Shown: positions 1-4,759 of the stretch, one piece after another | Layout: every line of letters starts with the position of its first letter | Numbering within the stretch: position 1 is the stretch's first letter | NCBI GenBank assembly: GCA_014380255.1 | Contig: JACMKG010000457.1 | Location: 1-5,542, forward strand | Reading direction: 5' to 3' | DNA length: 5,542 nucleotides | DNA from: Prolixibacteraceae bacterium | Lineage (GTDB): Bacteria; Bacteroidota; Bacteroidia; Bacteroidales; Prolixibacteraceae | Translations under genes and position numbers: made by a program | The notes under the pieces: model-generated | What the model was told of the DNA's origin: nothing | The model's database searches: none | The model's input: only the letters and a program-made list of their open reading frames with translations

Positions 1-88
1 AGGCACTCAGTTACTAAGGCACTTTTTCTTTGTCTCTTTGTCACTTTGCAACTAAGGTACTCAGGCACTCAGTTACTCAGGCACTTTT
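1..88. repeat. Degenerate octamer tandem repeat array (NNACTNAG / NNACTTTG)
   Basis: From position 3 the sequence parses into consecutive 8-base units: GCACTCAG (3-10), TTACTAAG (11-18), GCACTTTT (19-26), a 6-base unit (27-32), TCTCTTTG (33-40), TCACTTTG (41-48), CAACTAAG (49-56), GTACTCAG (57-64), GCACTCAG (65-72), TTACTCAG (73-80), GCACTTTT (81-88). The invariant core is mostly ACT at unit positions 3-5. In addition, 1-29 is repeated at 63-91 with one mismatch (period 62), so there is a higher-order duplication. The array runs off the left edge and overlaps the 3' end of the peroxiredoxin gene. Similar short-unit CACTAAGG/CTTTGT-like intergenic repeats occur in many environmental bacterial genomes as I recall; function is unknown. 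Confidence 0.8.
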
Positions 89-541
89 TCTAATAATCTT
101 CAGCGCTTCCTGCACATGCTTCTCGGGAGAGAGCTGCGATTTGAACACTTCAATCAGCTTACCTTCTTTATCGAAGATATAGGTTACCCTGCCGGGTAGG
201 AGTCCAAACAAATCGGTTGGCACACCCATCAGTTTGCGTAATTCGCCTCCCGTATCCGACAAAAGCGAATAGGGGAGCCTGTATTTTTTCTTGAACTCGG
301 CATGGGAATTGGGCTTATCACTGCTGACTCCATAAACCACTGCCCCGGCATCGGTGAGGTCCTGAAACGCGTCACGAAAACTACAGGCTTCCTTGACACA
401 ACCCGGGGTATCATCCTTGGGGTAAAAGTACAGCACCAGGTAATTCCCTATGATGGAAGATATATTAACTGGCTGGCTGTTTTCATTGTTGAGGATAAAA
501 TGGGGCAATTTATCTCCTATCCGTAGTTTATTCTCTGCCAT
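77..541 (-). CDS. bcp: Thioredoxin-dependent peroxiredoxin, Bcp/PrxQ type
   Basis: This 154-residue protein is a full-length peroxiredoxin of the Bcp/PrxQ family, which reduces H2O2 and organic hydroperoxides in the cytoplasm using electrons from thioredoxin. The motif PKDDTPGCVKEAC places the peroxidatic cysteine at C48 and the resolving cysteine at C53, the five-residue spacing typical of atypical 2-Cys Bcp. T45 and P46 belong to the conserved PxxxT/SxxC loop, and R118 in PGRVTYIFD fits the conserved active-site arginine. ATG at 541-539 gives the usual family length. The gene lies 30 nt downstream of the thioredoxin gene on the same strand with no hairpin between, so co-transcription is likely and the neighbour is a plausible reductant. 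The last three codons (K-S-A) and the TGA stop lie in the octamer array at the left edge, so the extreme C-terminus appears repeat-derived. Confidence 0.95.
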   Translation of the reverse strand: MAENKLRIGDKLPHFILNNENSQPVNISSIIGNYLVLYFYPKDDTPGCVKEACSFRDAFQDLTDAGAVVYGVSSDKPNSHAEFKKKYRLPYSLLSDTGGELRKLMGVPTDLFGLLPGRVTYIFDKEGKLIEVFKSQLSPEKHVQEALKIIRKSA

Positions 542-571
542 TTGATATTATAGGTTGACTAATTAAATGCT

Positions 572-871
572 TTATATGATTTCCTTCAAGGCAATAGCAA
601 TGTCGTCCACCTGCTGAACGCCTACACCACTCCATCGTATCTTTCCATCATAAAACAACACGATGGCCGGAATGTTCTGAACCTGGCAACTGGAGGCTAT
701 ATCGGGGTGATTGTCCACATTTACTTTAACGATGCGTATCCTGGATTTATATTGCTCCTTTAGCTCTTTCAGAATAGGAGGCATCAACCGGCATGGAACG
801 CACCAGTCGGCATAAAAATCAACCAGCACCGGTCGCTGGGATTTTATGATATGTGAAAATCTCTTATTCAT
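572..871 (-). CDS. Thioredoxin, WCVPC active site
   Basis: A 99-residue single-domain thioredoxin, close to the usual 100-110 residues. The active site is W23-C24-V25-P26-C27 within DFYADWCVPCR; D18 corresponds to the buried aspartate, and P68 in NIPAIVLF is the cis-proline facing the disulfide. It should act as a cytoplasmic dithiol-disulfide reductant. The second motif residue is Val instead of the usual Gly of WCGPC, which can alter redox potential or partner choice; C62 is an extra cysteine. I chose ATG at 871-869: a GTG nine codons upstream (898) would be possible, but the ATG overlaps the stop of the upstream gene by 8 nt (ATGAATAA), typical of translational coupling, and removes a non-conserved leader. 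The bcp gene follows 30 nt later. It could be a specialised paralogue rather than the housekeeping TrxA, so no symbol is given. Confidence 0.93.
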   Translation of the reverse strand: MNKRFSHIIKSQRPVLVDFYADWCVPCRLMPPILKELKEQYKSRIRIVKVNVDNHPDIASSCQVQNIPAIVLFYDGKIRWSGVGVQQVDDIAIALKEII

Positions 872-1079
872 TTTCTCGTGCCCGTCTAAAGATAACACTG
901 CCTAAAAGGTCGCCTACCAGGTAGCCCAATGCCAACCCCCACAGCATAGAAAAGTACCATACCGATCGGATGGGACAAGTTCCCGAATGGCAACCTATCA
1001 GTTTCCAGTAAAGAAAACCCCCGATAGCCCCCGCAAAGGCAAATATCCATTTAGTCCAAAGTCGTTTGTTCTTAGGCAT
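864..1079 (-). CDS. Small DUF6132 family membrane protein
   Basis: A 71-residue protein with two hydrophobic segments, about residues 10-28 and 41-64, joined by the short loop G29-C30-H-S-G-T-C35-P-I. The AIGGFLYWKLIGCxSGTCPI block is the hallmark I recognise from DUF6132, small two-helix membrane proteins of Bacteroidota with no established function. The N-terminus (MPKNKRLWTKW) is basic, suggesting it stays in the cytoplasm. ATG at 1079-1077 is chosen although the frame stays open to 1211: the extra 44 residues are not hydrophobic in a family-like way and the region upstream is AT-rich, non-coding in character. The stop overlaps the thioredoxin start by 8 nt, so the two are probably translated together. 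The paired cysteines C30 and C35 next to a thioredoxin suggest thiol chemistry at the membrane, but that is inference. Confidence 0.82.
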   Translation of the reverse strand: MPKNKRLWTKWIFAFAGAIGGFLYWKLIGCHSGTCPIRSVWYFSMLWGLALGYLVGDLLGSVIFRRARENE

Positions 1080-1400
1080 TTTTAGTGATTTAAAGAATAA
1101 ACAACAGGTAAGAGCATTAAGTTTTTGCGCACCGTATAGATTATGGAGATAGAAGATAGAGATACTTGATATGTCTATTTTATTGTGATACTTTACAAGG
1201 GATCTTTCCATTTATTATGGCATCCTCTACTGATAATAGCAGGATCGAAATCCCCAAGAATTGAAAAGAATAATACTACAGGCCGCCTTTTCCTGATGGA
1301 CTTATTAAGAAAAGCCTTTGACTGCTATGCGGTATGAATGATTGAATCCATTTATTCCTTGGTACTACCCGGCCCATACTTTATGCGTACATTAAAGCAA

Positions 1401-1481
1401 TATAGCTCGGACATAGTTCGGATGCAACCGAATGATATCCGAACTATGTCCGAACTATGTCCGAATTATATCCGAATAAAA
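1401..1481. repeat. 11-bp iteron-like array with orientation switch; 17-bp perfect inverted repeat
   Basis: Seven 11-base units follow one another. Two point left (reverse complements TCCGAGCTATA at 1401-1411 and TCCGAACTATG at 1412-1422), then comes the 4-base centre TGCA (1423-1426), then five point right: ACCGAATGATA (1427-1437), TCCGAACTATG (1438-1448 and 1449-1459), TCCGAATTATA (1460-1470), TCCGAATAAAA (1471-1481). The consensus is TCCGAAYTATR. As a result 1407-1423 and 1437-1453 form a perfect 17-bp inverted repeat with a 13-base loop, able to form a strong hairpin. The 11-bp period is near one helical turn, so a protein could bind the units on one face of the helix; that is inference. 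The array sits 322-402 bp upstream of the DUF6132 start. Confidence 0.88.
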
Positions 1482-1565
1482 TATGGTCCGGGTAAGAGCA
1501 AGGTAAGGGCTGATATCCAAGCTGCAGCCTGTAAAAGGGATGAAATCTAATTATTGGACCTTTTA

Positions 1566-1594
1566 AGAGAATGGGCAACAGGAGCTCATTCTCT
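1566..1594 (-). terminator. Hairpin downstream of the cupin gene, possible weak terminator
   Basis: Bases 1566-1576 pair with 1584-1594 (AGAGAATG with CATTCTCT, then one G-U pair and two G-C pairs) around a 7-base loop. The structure begins 29 bases after the cupin stop codon on the minus strand. The following bases read TTAAAAGG, so the usual T run of an intrinsic terminator is lacking; it may instead be an mRNA 3'-end stabiliser. Confidence 0.35.
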
Positions 1595-1622
1595 GACCTA
1601 AGTCAATAGAATCAAACCTTTT

Positions 1623-1961
1623 TTATTGAATAAAATCCTGACGGATGGGATTAAAACTATCGATCAGGCGGGCTGTAGGGGTGAGCAGCCGGATGGTATG
1701 CTTCAGGCCCGAAGCTACGGCGAACATGTCGCCTGCCTGAAGGTGCTGTTCCGCTTCTCCTTCACAATAGAAGATAATCTCACCTTCGGCCAGGTAGCAG
1801 GTTTGCTCGTGTGGATGTGAATGAAAAGGCTCTGCCTCAGCCCATGGGCCGTTGCTAAAATCAACGATGACGGTCATCAGGTTGGAAGTATGTATGTTGC
1901 GCCTTTCAAGGCCTTCACGCACCCGTTCGGGGGTGCTCTCGTTGAATTTTAGGACAGACAT
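1623..1961 (-). CDS. Single-domain cupin, KdgF-like
   Basis: A 112-residue single cupin domain. Cupin motif 1 is FHSHPHEQTCYLAEGE (residues 46-61), giving likely metal ligands H47, H49 and Q53; motif 2 is AGDMFAVASGLKH (76-88), giving the last ligand H88. The HSHPHEQ form and the C-terminal IDSFNPIRQDF (D101, F103, R107) resemble KdgF, the cupin that helps convert unsaturated uronates from pectin or alginate breakdown into linear ketonised sugars. Other small cupins share these motifs, so the substrate is not settled. There is no signal peptide. ATG at 1961-1959 gives a normal-length domain with no alternative start nearby. It is a single gene: a terminator-like hairpin lies upstream (2045-2070), and a 16-bp palindrome 50 bp before the start may be an operator. 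No other uronate-pathway genes are in the window. Confidence 0.88.
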   Translation of the reverse strand: MSVLKFNESTPERVREGLERRNIHTSNLMTVIVDFSNGPWAEAEPFHSHPHEQTCYLAEGEIIFYCEGEAEQHLQAGDMFAVASGLKHTIRLLTPTARLIDSFNPIRQDFIQ

Positions 1962-2010
1962 TTGAAGAAAAGTATTTAATGGTTGATGAATGATGATTTA
2001 CAGGCAGTCG

Positions 2011-2026
2011 TCCAGATTGATCTGGA
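2011..2026. promoter_or_regulatory. 16-bp palindrome upstream of the cupin gene, candidate operator
   Basis: TCCAGAT-TG-ATCTGGA is a perfect 7-2-7 inverted repeat whose near edge is 50 bp upstream of the cupin ATG. A 2-base centre is too small for a stable RNA hairpin loop, so a site for a dimeric DNA-binding regulator is the simpler reading. A TACTTTTC sequence (minus strand, 1967-1974) differs from TAnnTTTG at one base but lies only 5-12 bases from the ATG, so I do not call it as the promoter. Confidence 0.4.
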
Positions 2027-2044
2027 AAAGAAACGCGCAGGTTC

Positions 2045-2070
2045 AAAAGGGCGAACACATAGCTTCGCCC
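2045..2070 (-). terminator. Compact GC-rich terminator directly after the DUF6807 stop codon
   Basis: On the minus strand GGGCGAA (2070-2064) pairs with TTCGCCC (2055-2049) around an 8-base loop and is followed by TTTT (2048-2045). The stem starts at the first base after the TAG stop. The short T run makes it a moderate intrinsic terminator. An alternative stem uses the same TTCGCCC-side bases 2066-2070 with 2075-2079 inside the coding end; see the findings. Confidence 0.55.
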
Positions 2071-2955
2071 CTACGGGCGTTTTAGGTTTCCCTCGTATAC
2101 CCGCAATGAATATTTCAATACCAAAGGTTTATCCATCCGTATAGCAACAGGGGTACGTCCCGGATAGGCCGCATTCTGCATGCTGGCTGATTTGCGTATG
2201 ATCCATTGGGTAGCAGGTACAGGATTCTGCGGATCGCTGTGAATCACTACCCCACCCTTTTTACCATCCTTCAGAAAAGAGCCTTCTATCTTCATAAAAG
2301 GACCTGCATCGATAGCCGTATTGATAGGGTCTACCGGTCCATTTCCTCCATAGAAAGCAACATCAGCAGGCAGGTTCAGCCGAATGGAGAAACCGCTGTA
2401 TCCTTTCTCGTCGTCAGAGCCTCCGATGCTTAATCCTTCAACCAAAGCTTTGAGAGTAATATCAAAATCGATGCGCCGGTAGTTTTTGGTCTTCGGATAA
2501 ATGGTTATCCTTGCATTCTCGCGAAGATACGCCCGCGTTCCCTCTTTCCACAGGGGTGATTTCCATTCAACCGTAGTATTGAGAAACCCGTTTCCATCCT
2601 TTTGAAGAAATTCAACATCCGTCACCTTTTGCTCGAAGTTTTTCAATTCCCAGCCGTCACCAACCGACTTGTTATCAATCAACAGTTGATGCCAGGCCCA
2701 GAACAGGCCCCGGTGGTGCAGGTGATCGGAGGGAAAATCTTCAGTAAGCCTTACATTATTCGCGCCATAGAGTGGATGGATGTAGTTGCACCGCCCGAAC
2801 TTGCCGTCTTTGGATTTCACAGCCTTCTGATAAAAAAAGACACTATCCTTGCCTTCCATAAAAAGGAATCCTTCTTTTTTTACCACCATACGAATTTGAG
2901 TGTGACCAGCTAAAGAAAAGCAAAGCAGCAGGATGAAAGCTATCAGTTTGAGCAT
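2071..2955 (-). CDS. Secreted DUF6807 (PmoA-like) family protein
   Basis: A 294-residue protein with a type I signal peptide: basic start MLK, hydrophobic core about residues 4-16, then a cleavage region around AGHTQ (16-20). The remainder fits the DUF6807 family, also annotated 'methane oxygenase PmoA' although it is unrelated in role to methane monooxygenase. Recognisable blocks are NYIHPLYG (57-64), the His-rich FPSDHLHHRGLFWAWHQ (74-90, with H78, H80, H81 and R82), and GGSDDEKGYSGFSIRL (178-193). The fold is probably a beta-sandwich; no reaction is established. Such genes are often found near Gfo/Idh/MocA oxidoreductases in Bacteroidota and Planctomycetota, as here, which suggests carbohydrate work in the periplasm. 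It has its own promoter (2981-2988) and is isolated from the upstream gene by a terminator. The stop codon TAG and last residues lie in a palindromic element. No lipobox fits C12. Confidence 0.87.
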   Translation of the reverse strand: MLKLIAFILLLCFSLAGHTQIRMVVKKEGFLFMEGKDSVFFYQKAVKSKDGKFGRCNYIHPLYGANNVRLTEDFPSDHLHHRGLFWAWHQLLIDNKSVGDGWELKNFEQKVTDVEFLQKDGNGFLNTTVEWKSPLWKEGTRAYLRENARITIYPKTKNYRRIDFDITLKALVEGLSIGGSDDEKGYSGFSIRLNLPADVAFYGGNGPVDPINTAIDAGPFMKIEGSFLKDGKKGGVVIHSDPQNPVPATQWIIRKSASMQNAAYPGRTPVAIRMDKPLVLKYSLRVYEGNLKRP

Positions 2956-2980
2956 TTGCGGGGGTTTAGTGTTATACTTA

Positions 2981-2988
2981 CAAAAATA
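2981..2988 (-). promoter_or_regulatory. Bacteroidota-type promoter -7 element for the DUF6807 gene
   Basis: The minus strand reads TATTTTTG, an exact match to the Bacteroidota -7 consensus TAnnTTTG. It lies 25 bp upstream of the ATG at 2955 and downstream of the terminator at 3025-3058, just where this gene needs a promoter. About 19 bases further upstream the sequence CTGTTAAA is only a weak match to the -33 TTTG element. Confidence 0.6.
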
Positions 2989-3024
2989 ACATAAAGGATT
3001 GGTTTAACAGTTATCAGCAGACAT

Positions 3025-3058
3025 AAAAAAACTCCCTGACCGGGATCAGGGAGTTTTT
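3025..3058 (-). terminator. Strong intrinsic terminator of the oxidoreductase gene (bidirectional)
   Basis: ACTCCCTGA (3031-3039) pairs with TCAGGGAGT (3046-3054), a perfect 9-bp stem with loop CCGGGA, extended by A-T pairs on both sides. On the minus strand the stem is followed by six T's (complement of 3030-3025), and on the plus strand by T's to 3058, so it would work both ways. It is about 155 bp downstream of the oxidoreductase stop and upstream of the DUF6807 promoter, so it separates the two transcription units. Confidence 0.9.
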
Positions 3059-3068
3059 AGAATAATTT

Positions 3069-3100
3069 TATGCCATGATGGTTATATGGCTGGATGGTTA
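3069..3100. repeat. Short ATGG octamer repeat
   Basis: GATGGTTA (3077-3084), TATGGCTG (3085-3092) and GATGGTTA (3093-3100) are consecutive 8-base units, with a weaker unit TATGCCAT just before (3069-3076). It is a short member of the short-unit intergenic repeats seen elsewhere in the window and lies between the terminator and the long inverted repeat. Confidence 0.5.
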
Positions 3101-3113
3101 AGAATTGAAACAA

Positions 3114-3205
3114 ATTTACAATTAGACGATTTACTATTTACTATTTTTCCCTCCATCGAAGCGGTGGGGTTTAAATAGTAAATTGTAAATTGTCTAATAG
3201 TAAAT
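3114..3205. repeat. 33-bp inverted repeat built from 7-8-bp units (long hairpin)
   Basis: Arm 3114-3146 is the reverse complement of arm 3173-3205 at 30 of 33 positions, with 26 bases between. Each arm, read on the strand giving AGTAAAT, has the same unit order: AGTAAAT, WGTAAAT, YGTCTAAT, WGTAAAT. The spacer can add a 7-bp stem (3151-3157 with 3163-3169, two G-U pairs) and a GAAGC loop, making a nearly continuous hairpin of about 92 bases. It starts 7 bases after the oxidoreductase stop codon, so it would form at the 3' end of that mRNA ahead of the terminator. I see no clear target-site duplication at the ends. Confidence 0.85.
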
Positions 3206-3212
3206 AATTTTC

Positions 3213-4559
3213 TTACAGTTTTGGTTCCCAGCCTTTTTCGTACTGGCGATCCCACAGTTTCATGGCATCGCGGTCGAGGATACGGCCGTTTTTAGTGTCT
3301 ACCTTGAATGATTTATTGGTACGGTAGGCAATGTTGGCATAATGAGTCAGCATTTGAGTCATGGCACCTTGTTCAATCGGTGAATTCAGCAGGGTTTCCT
3401 TGCCGCGAATCACGTTGAAGAAGTTGGTAACATGGGTATCAGTCATGTCGCCGCCACCGCCAAGGGCTGTTCCTGCTTCGCTGCCTGATGATTTACCTTC
3501 TCTGATCTTTTTGCCGCCACGGTCGAACACCTGGTAACCTTCACGGTTAACAAATACGGTTCCTTCGCTGCCATAAATGATTGTTCCACGGTCGCTGCCA
3601 TAGGTCTTGTGTCCATTGCGGCTTTTTCCATCCCAGGTAATAACTTTGTTTCCGGGGAAGCGGAAAGTGGCATCCATGGTATCATACATCTCCCATCCGT
3701 CATTCATGAAGTGACGTTTGGCAGCTTCCACGTATACATTTTCAGGATATGTCACCTGCAAAGCCCAACGGGCAATGTCCAGCTCATGAGTGGCGTTGTT
3801 ACCCATTTCAGCAGTTCCCCAGTTCCAGCCGTACCAGTGCCAGTTGTAGTCCCAGGTATCATGCCTGTAGGGCTGGTGAGGAGCAGGTCCCTGCCATAAA
3901 TCCCAGTCCAGGCCTTCGGGCACAGGGGCAACTTTAGGAACAGGGCATTCGCCACGGGTATTGGCATAAAAGGCAACTGCTTTGTACACCTCGCCAATCA
4001 ATCCTTTGTGGATTTCAGCGATGATTTCCTGCGATTCTTTGGCTGAGCGCTGTTGGTTACCCATCTGCACTACCTTGCCATATTTCTGCTGAAAGGCAAC
4101 CAGCAATTCACCTTCACGGGGACTGTGGCTGCAAGGTTTTTCAATGTATACATGTTTGCCTGCCTGCATAGCCAACCAGGTGCCCGGAGCATGCCAATGG
4201 TCGGGAGTTGCATTGAAGATTGCATCCACGCTCTTATCAGCAAACACCTCACGGATATCGCTTACCAGGGCGGCTTTACCGCTCACTTTACCGTTCAGGT
4301 CTTTACCTACCTTTTCGCGTTGTTTCTTCATCACATCGCAGATATAAGCCAGATCCACGTTGTTATTTTTATACTTGAGTGAGGTATAATAAGCGCTTAC
4401 CCTTCGACCACATCCCATTAAGGCCACGTTCAAACGATCGTTGGCCCCTATGATGCGTGAATAGCTCTTTGCGCTGAAACCCGTTGCTGCCCCGCCAATA
4501 GCGATGCCAGCCGCGCCAACAGCCACATTACGAATAAATTCTCTACGATTTGTACCCAT
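3213..4559 (-). CDS. Tat-exported Gfo/Idh/MocA family oxidoreductase
   Basis: A 448-residue NAD(P)-dependent oxidoreductase of the Gfo/Idh/MocA family, which oxidises or reduces hydroxyl groups on sugars and polyols. N-terminus MGTNRREFIR plus a Gly/Ala-rich stretch (residues 11-30) is a twin-arginine signal, so the protein is exported folded, probably with its cofactor bound. The Rossmann domain begins at LNVALMGCGRR (43-53; G49 and G51), followed by NATPDHWHAP (116-125) and E140-K141-P142. The C-terminal domain has the Trp-rich TWDYNWHWYGWNWG (235-248) and GNNATHELDIARW (253-265), where H258 is the likely active-site histidine. ATG at 4559-4557 is chosen because it starts the Tat signal; the 33 extra upstream codons cross a repeat. 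It follows the TIM-barrel gene by 200 bp with no terminator or TAnnTTTG promoter seen between, so co-transcription is possible. The substrate is unknown. Confidence 0.93.
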   Translation of the reverse strand: MGTNRREFIRNVAVGAAGIAIGGAATGFSAKSYSRIIGANDRLNVALMGCGRRVSAYYTSLKYKNNNVDLAYICDVMKKQREKVGKDLNGKVSGKAALVSDIREVFADKSVDAIFNATPDHWHAPGTWLAMQAGKHVYIEKPCSHSPREGELLVAFQQKYGKVVQMGNQQRSAKESQEIIAEIHKGLIGEVYKAVAFYANTRGECPVPKVAPVPEGLDWDLWQGPAPHQPYRHDTWDYNWHWYGWNWGTAEMGNNATHELDIARWALQVTYPENVYVEAAKRHFMNDGWEMYDTMDATFRFPGNKVITWDGKSRNGHKTYGSDRGTIIYGSEGTVFVNREGYQVFDRGGKKIREGKSSGSEAGTALGGGGDMTDTHVTNFFNVIRGKETLLNSPIEQGAMTQMLTHYANIAYRTNKSFKVDTKNGRILDRDAMKLWDRQYEKGWEPKL

Positions 4560-4593
4560 GATTATTGTTGATTTAGATTTTAATTTATTAATT

Positions 4594-4711
4594 CTTGTTG
4601 CTAGCTGCTGGCTACTGGCCCCGAGTATTGGGGGGCAAAACTCTGCAGCTATCATCATTCAATGTCTCTGATCGAAGCATTTCTTGCCAGAGGCCAGTTG
4701 CCAGCCGCCCG
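4594..4711. repeat. CTGGCNN heptamer clusters in opposite orientations
   Basis: The 200-bp spacer between the TIM-barrel and oxidoreductase genes has heptamers CTAGCTG (4601-4607), CTGGCTA (4608-4614) and CTGGCCC (4615-4621) in one orientation. TTGCCAG (4684-4690), AGGCCAG (4691-4697) and TTGCCAG (4698-4704) follow in the other. Segments 4607-4620 and 4692-4705 are therefore inverted repeats matching at 13 of 14 positions, 71 bases apart. The spacer otherwise shows no gene or terminator; the sequence CTTCCTGG recurs at 4727 and 4747. Confidence 0.6.
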
Positions 4712-4759
4712 TTAACGCGATTCACTCTTCCTGGCTAAGTTACCAACTTCCTGGATCTC

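Larger units (their letters stand above)
1080..1622. other. Intergenic region of about 540 bp with no convincing gene
   Basis: This spacer separates the 3' end of the cupin gene from the DUF6132-thioredoxin-bcp operon. I find no conserved protein, tRNA or small-RNA signature. It holds an 11-bp repeat array (1401-1481) and a hairpin near the cupin end (1566-1594), listed separately. A plus-strand open frame at 1338-1550 runs through the repeat array and looks fortuitous. The promoter of the redox operon should be in this region, but I could not find a clear TAnnTTTG element upstream of 1079 on the minus strand. Confidence 0.7.

Noticed and set aside
872..898. GTG start for the thioredoxin
   Set aside because: The ATG at 871 overlaps the upstream stop codon and gives a standard thioredoxin N-terminus.
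1080..1211. 44-codon N-terminal extension of the DUF6132 protein
   Set aside because: The family begins near the basic segment before the first helix; the extension looks like translated AT-rich spacer.
1401..1481. CRISPR array
   Set aside because: Units are 11 bp, directly adjacent without spacers, and change orientation.
1338..1550. Plus-strand open frame of 70 codons
   Set aside because: It crosses the 11-bp repeat array, whose unit length is not a multiple of three, has no recognisable motif and stands opposite to all other genes.
2071..2955. DUF6807 protein as a lipoprotein through C12
   Set aside because: The residues before C12 (LLL) do not form a lipobox, and the hydrophobic core continues past it.
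3443..3703. Overlapping open frames inside the oxidoreductase and other genes
   Set aside because: They lack motifs or starts of their own and are other-frame shadows of well-supported genes.
4619..4637. CCCC/GGGG hairpin between the TIM-barrel and oxidoreductase genes as a terminator
   Set aside because: The stem is short and no T run follows it on the minus strand.
4560..4658. 33-codon N-terminal extension of the oxidoreductase
   Set aside because: It crosses the CTGGC heptamer cluster and would bury the twin-arginine signal inside the protein; the ATG at 4559 fits the family.
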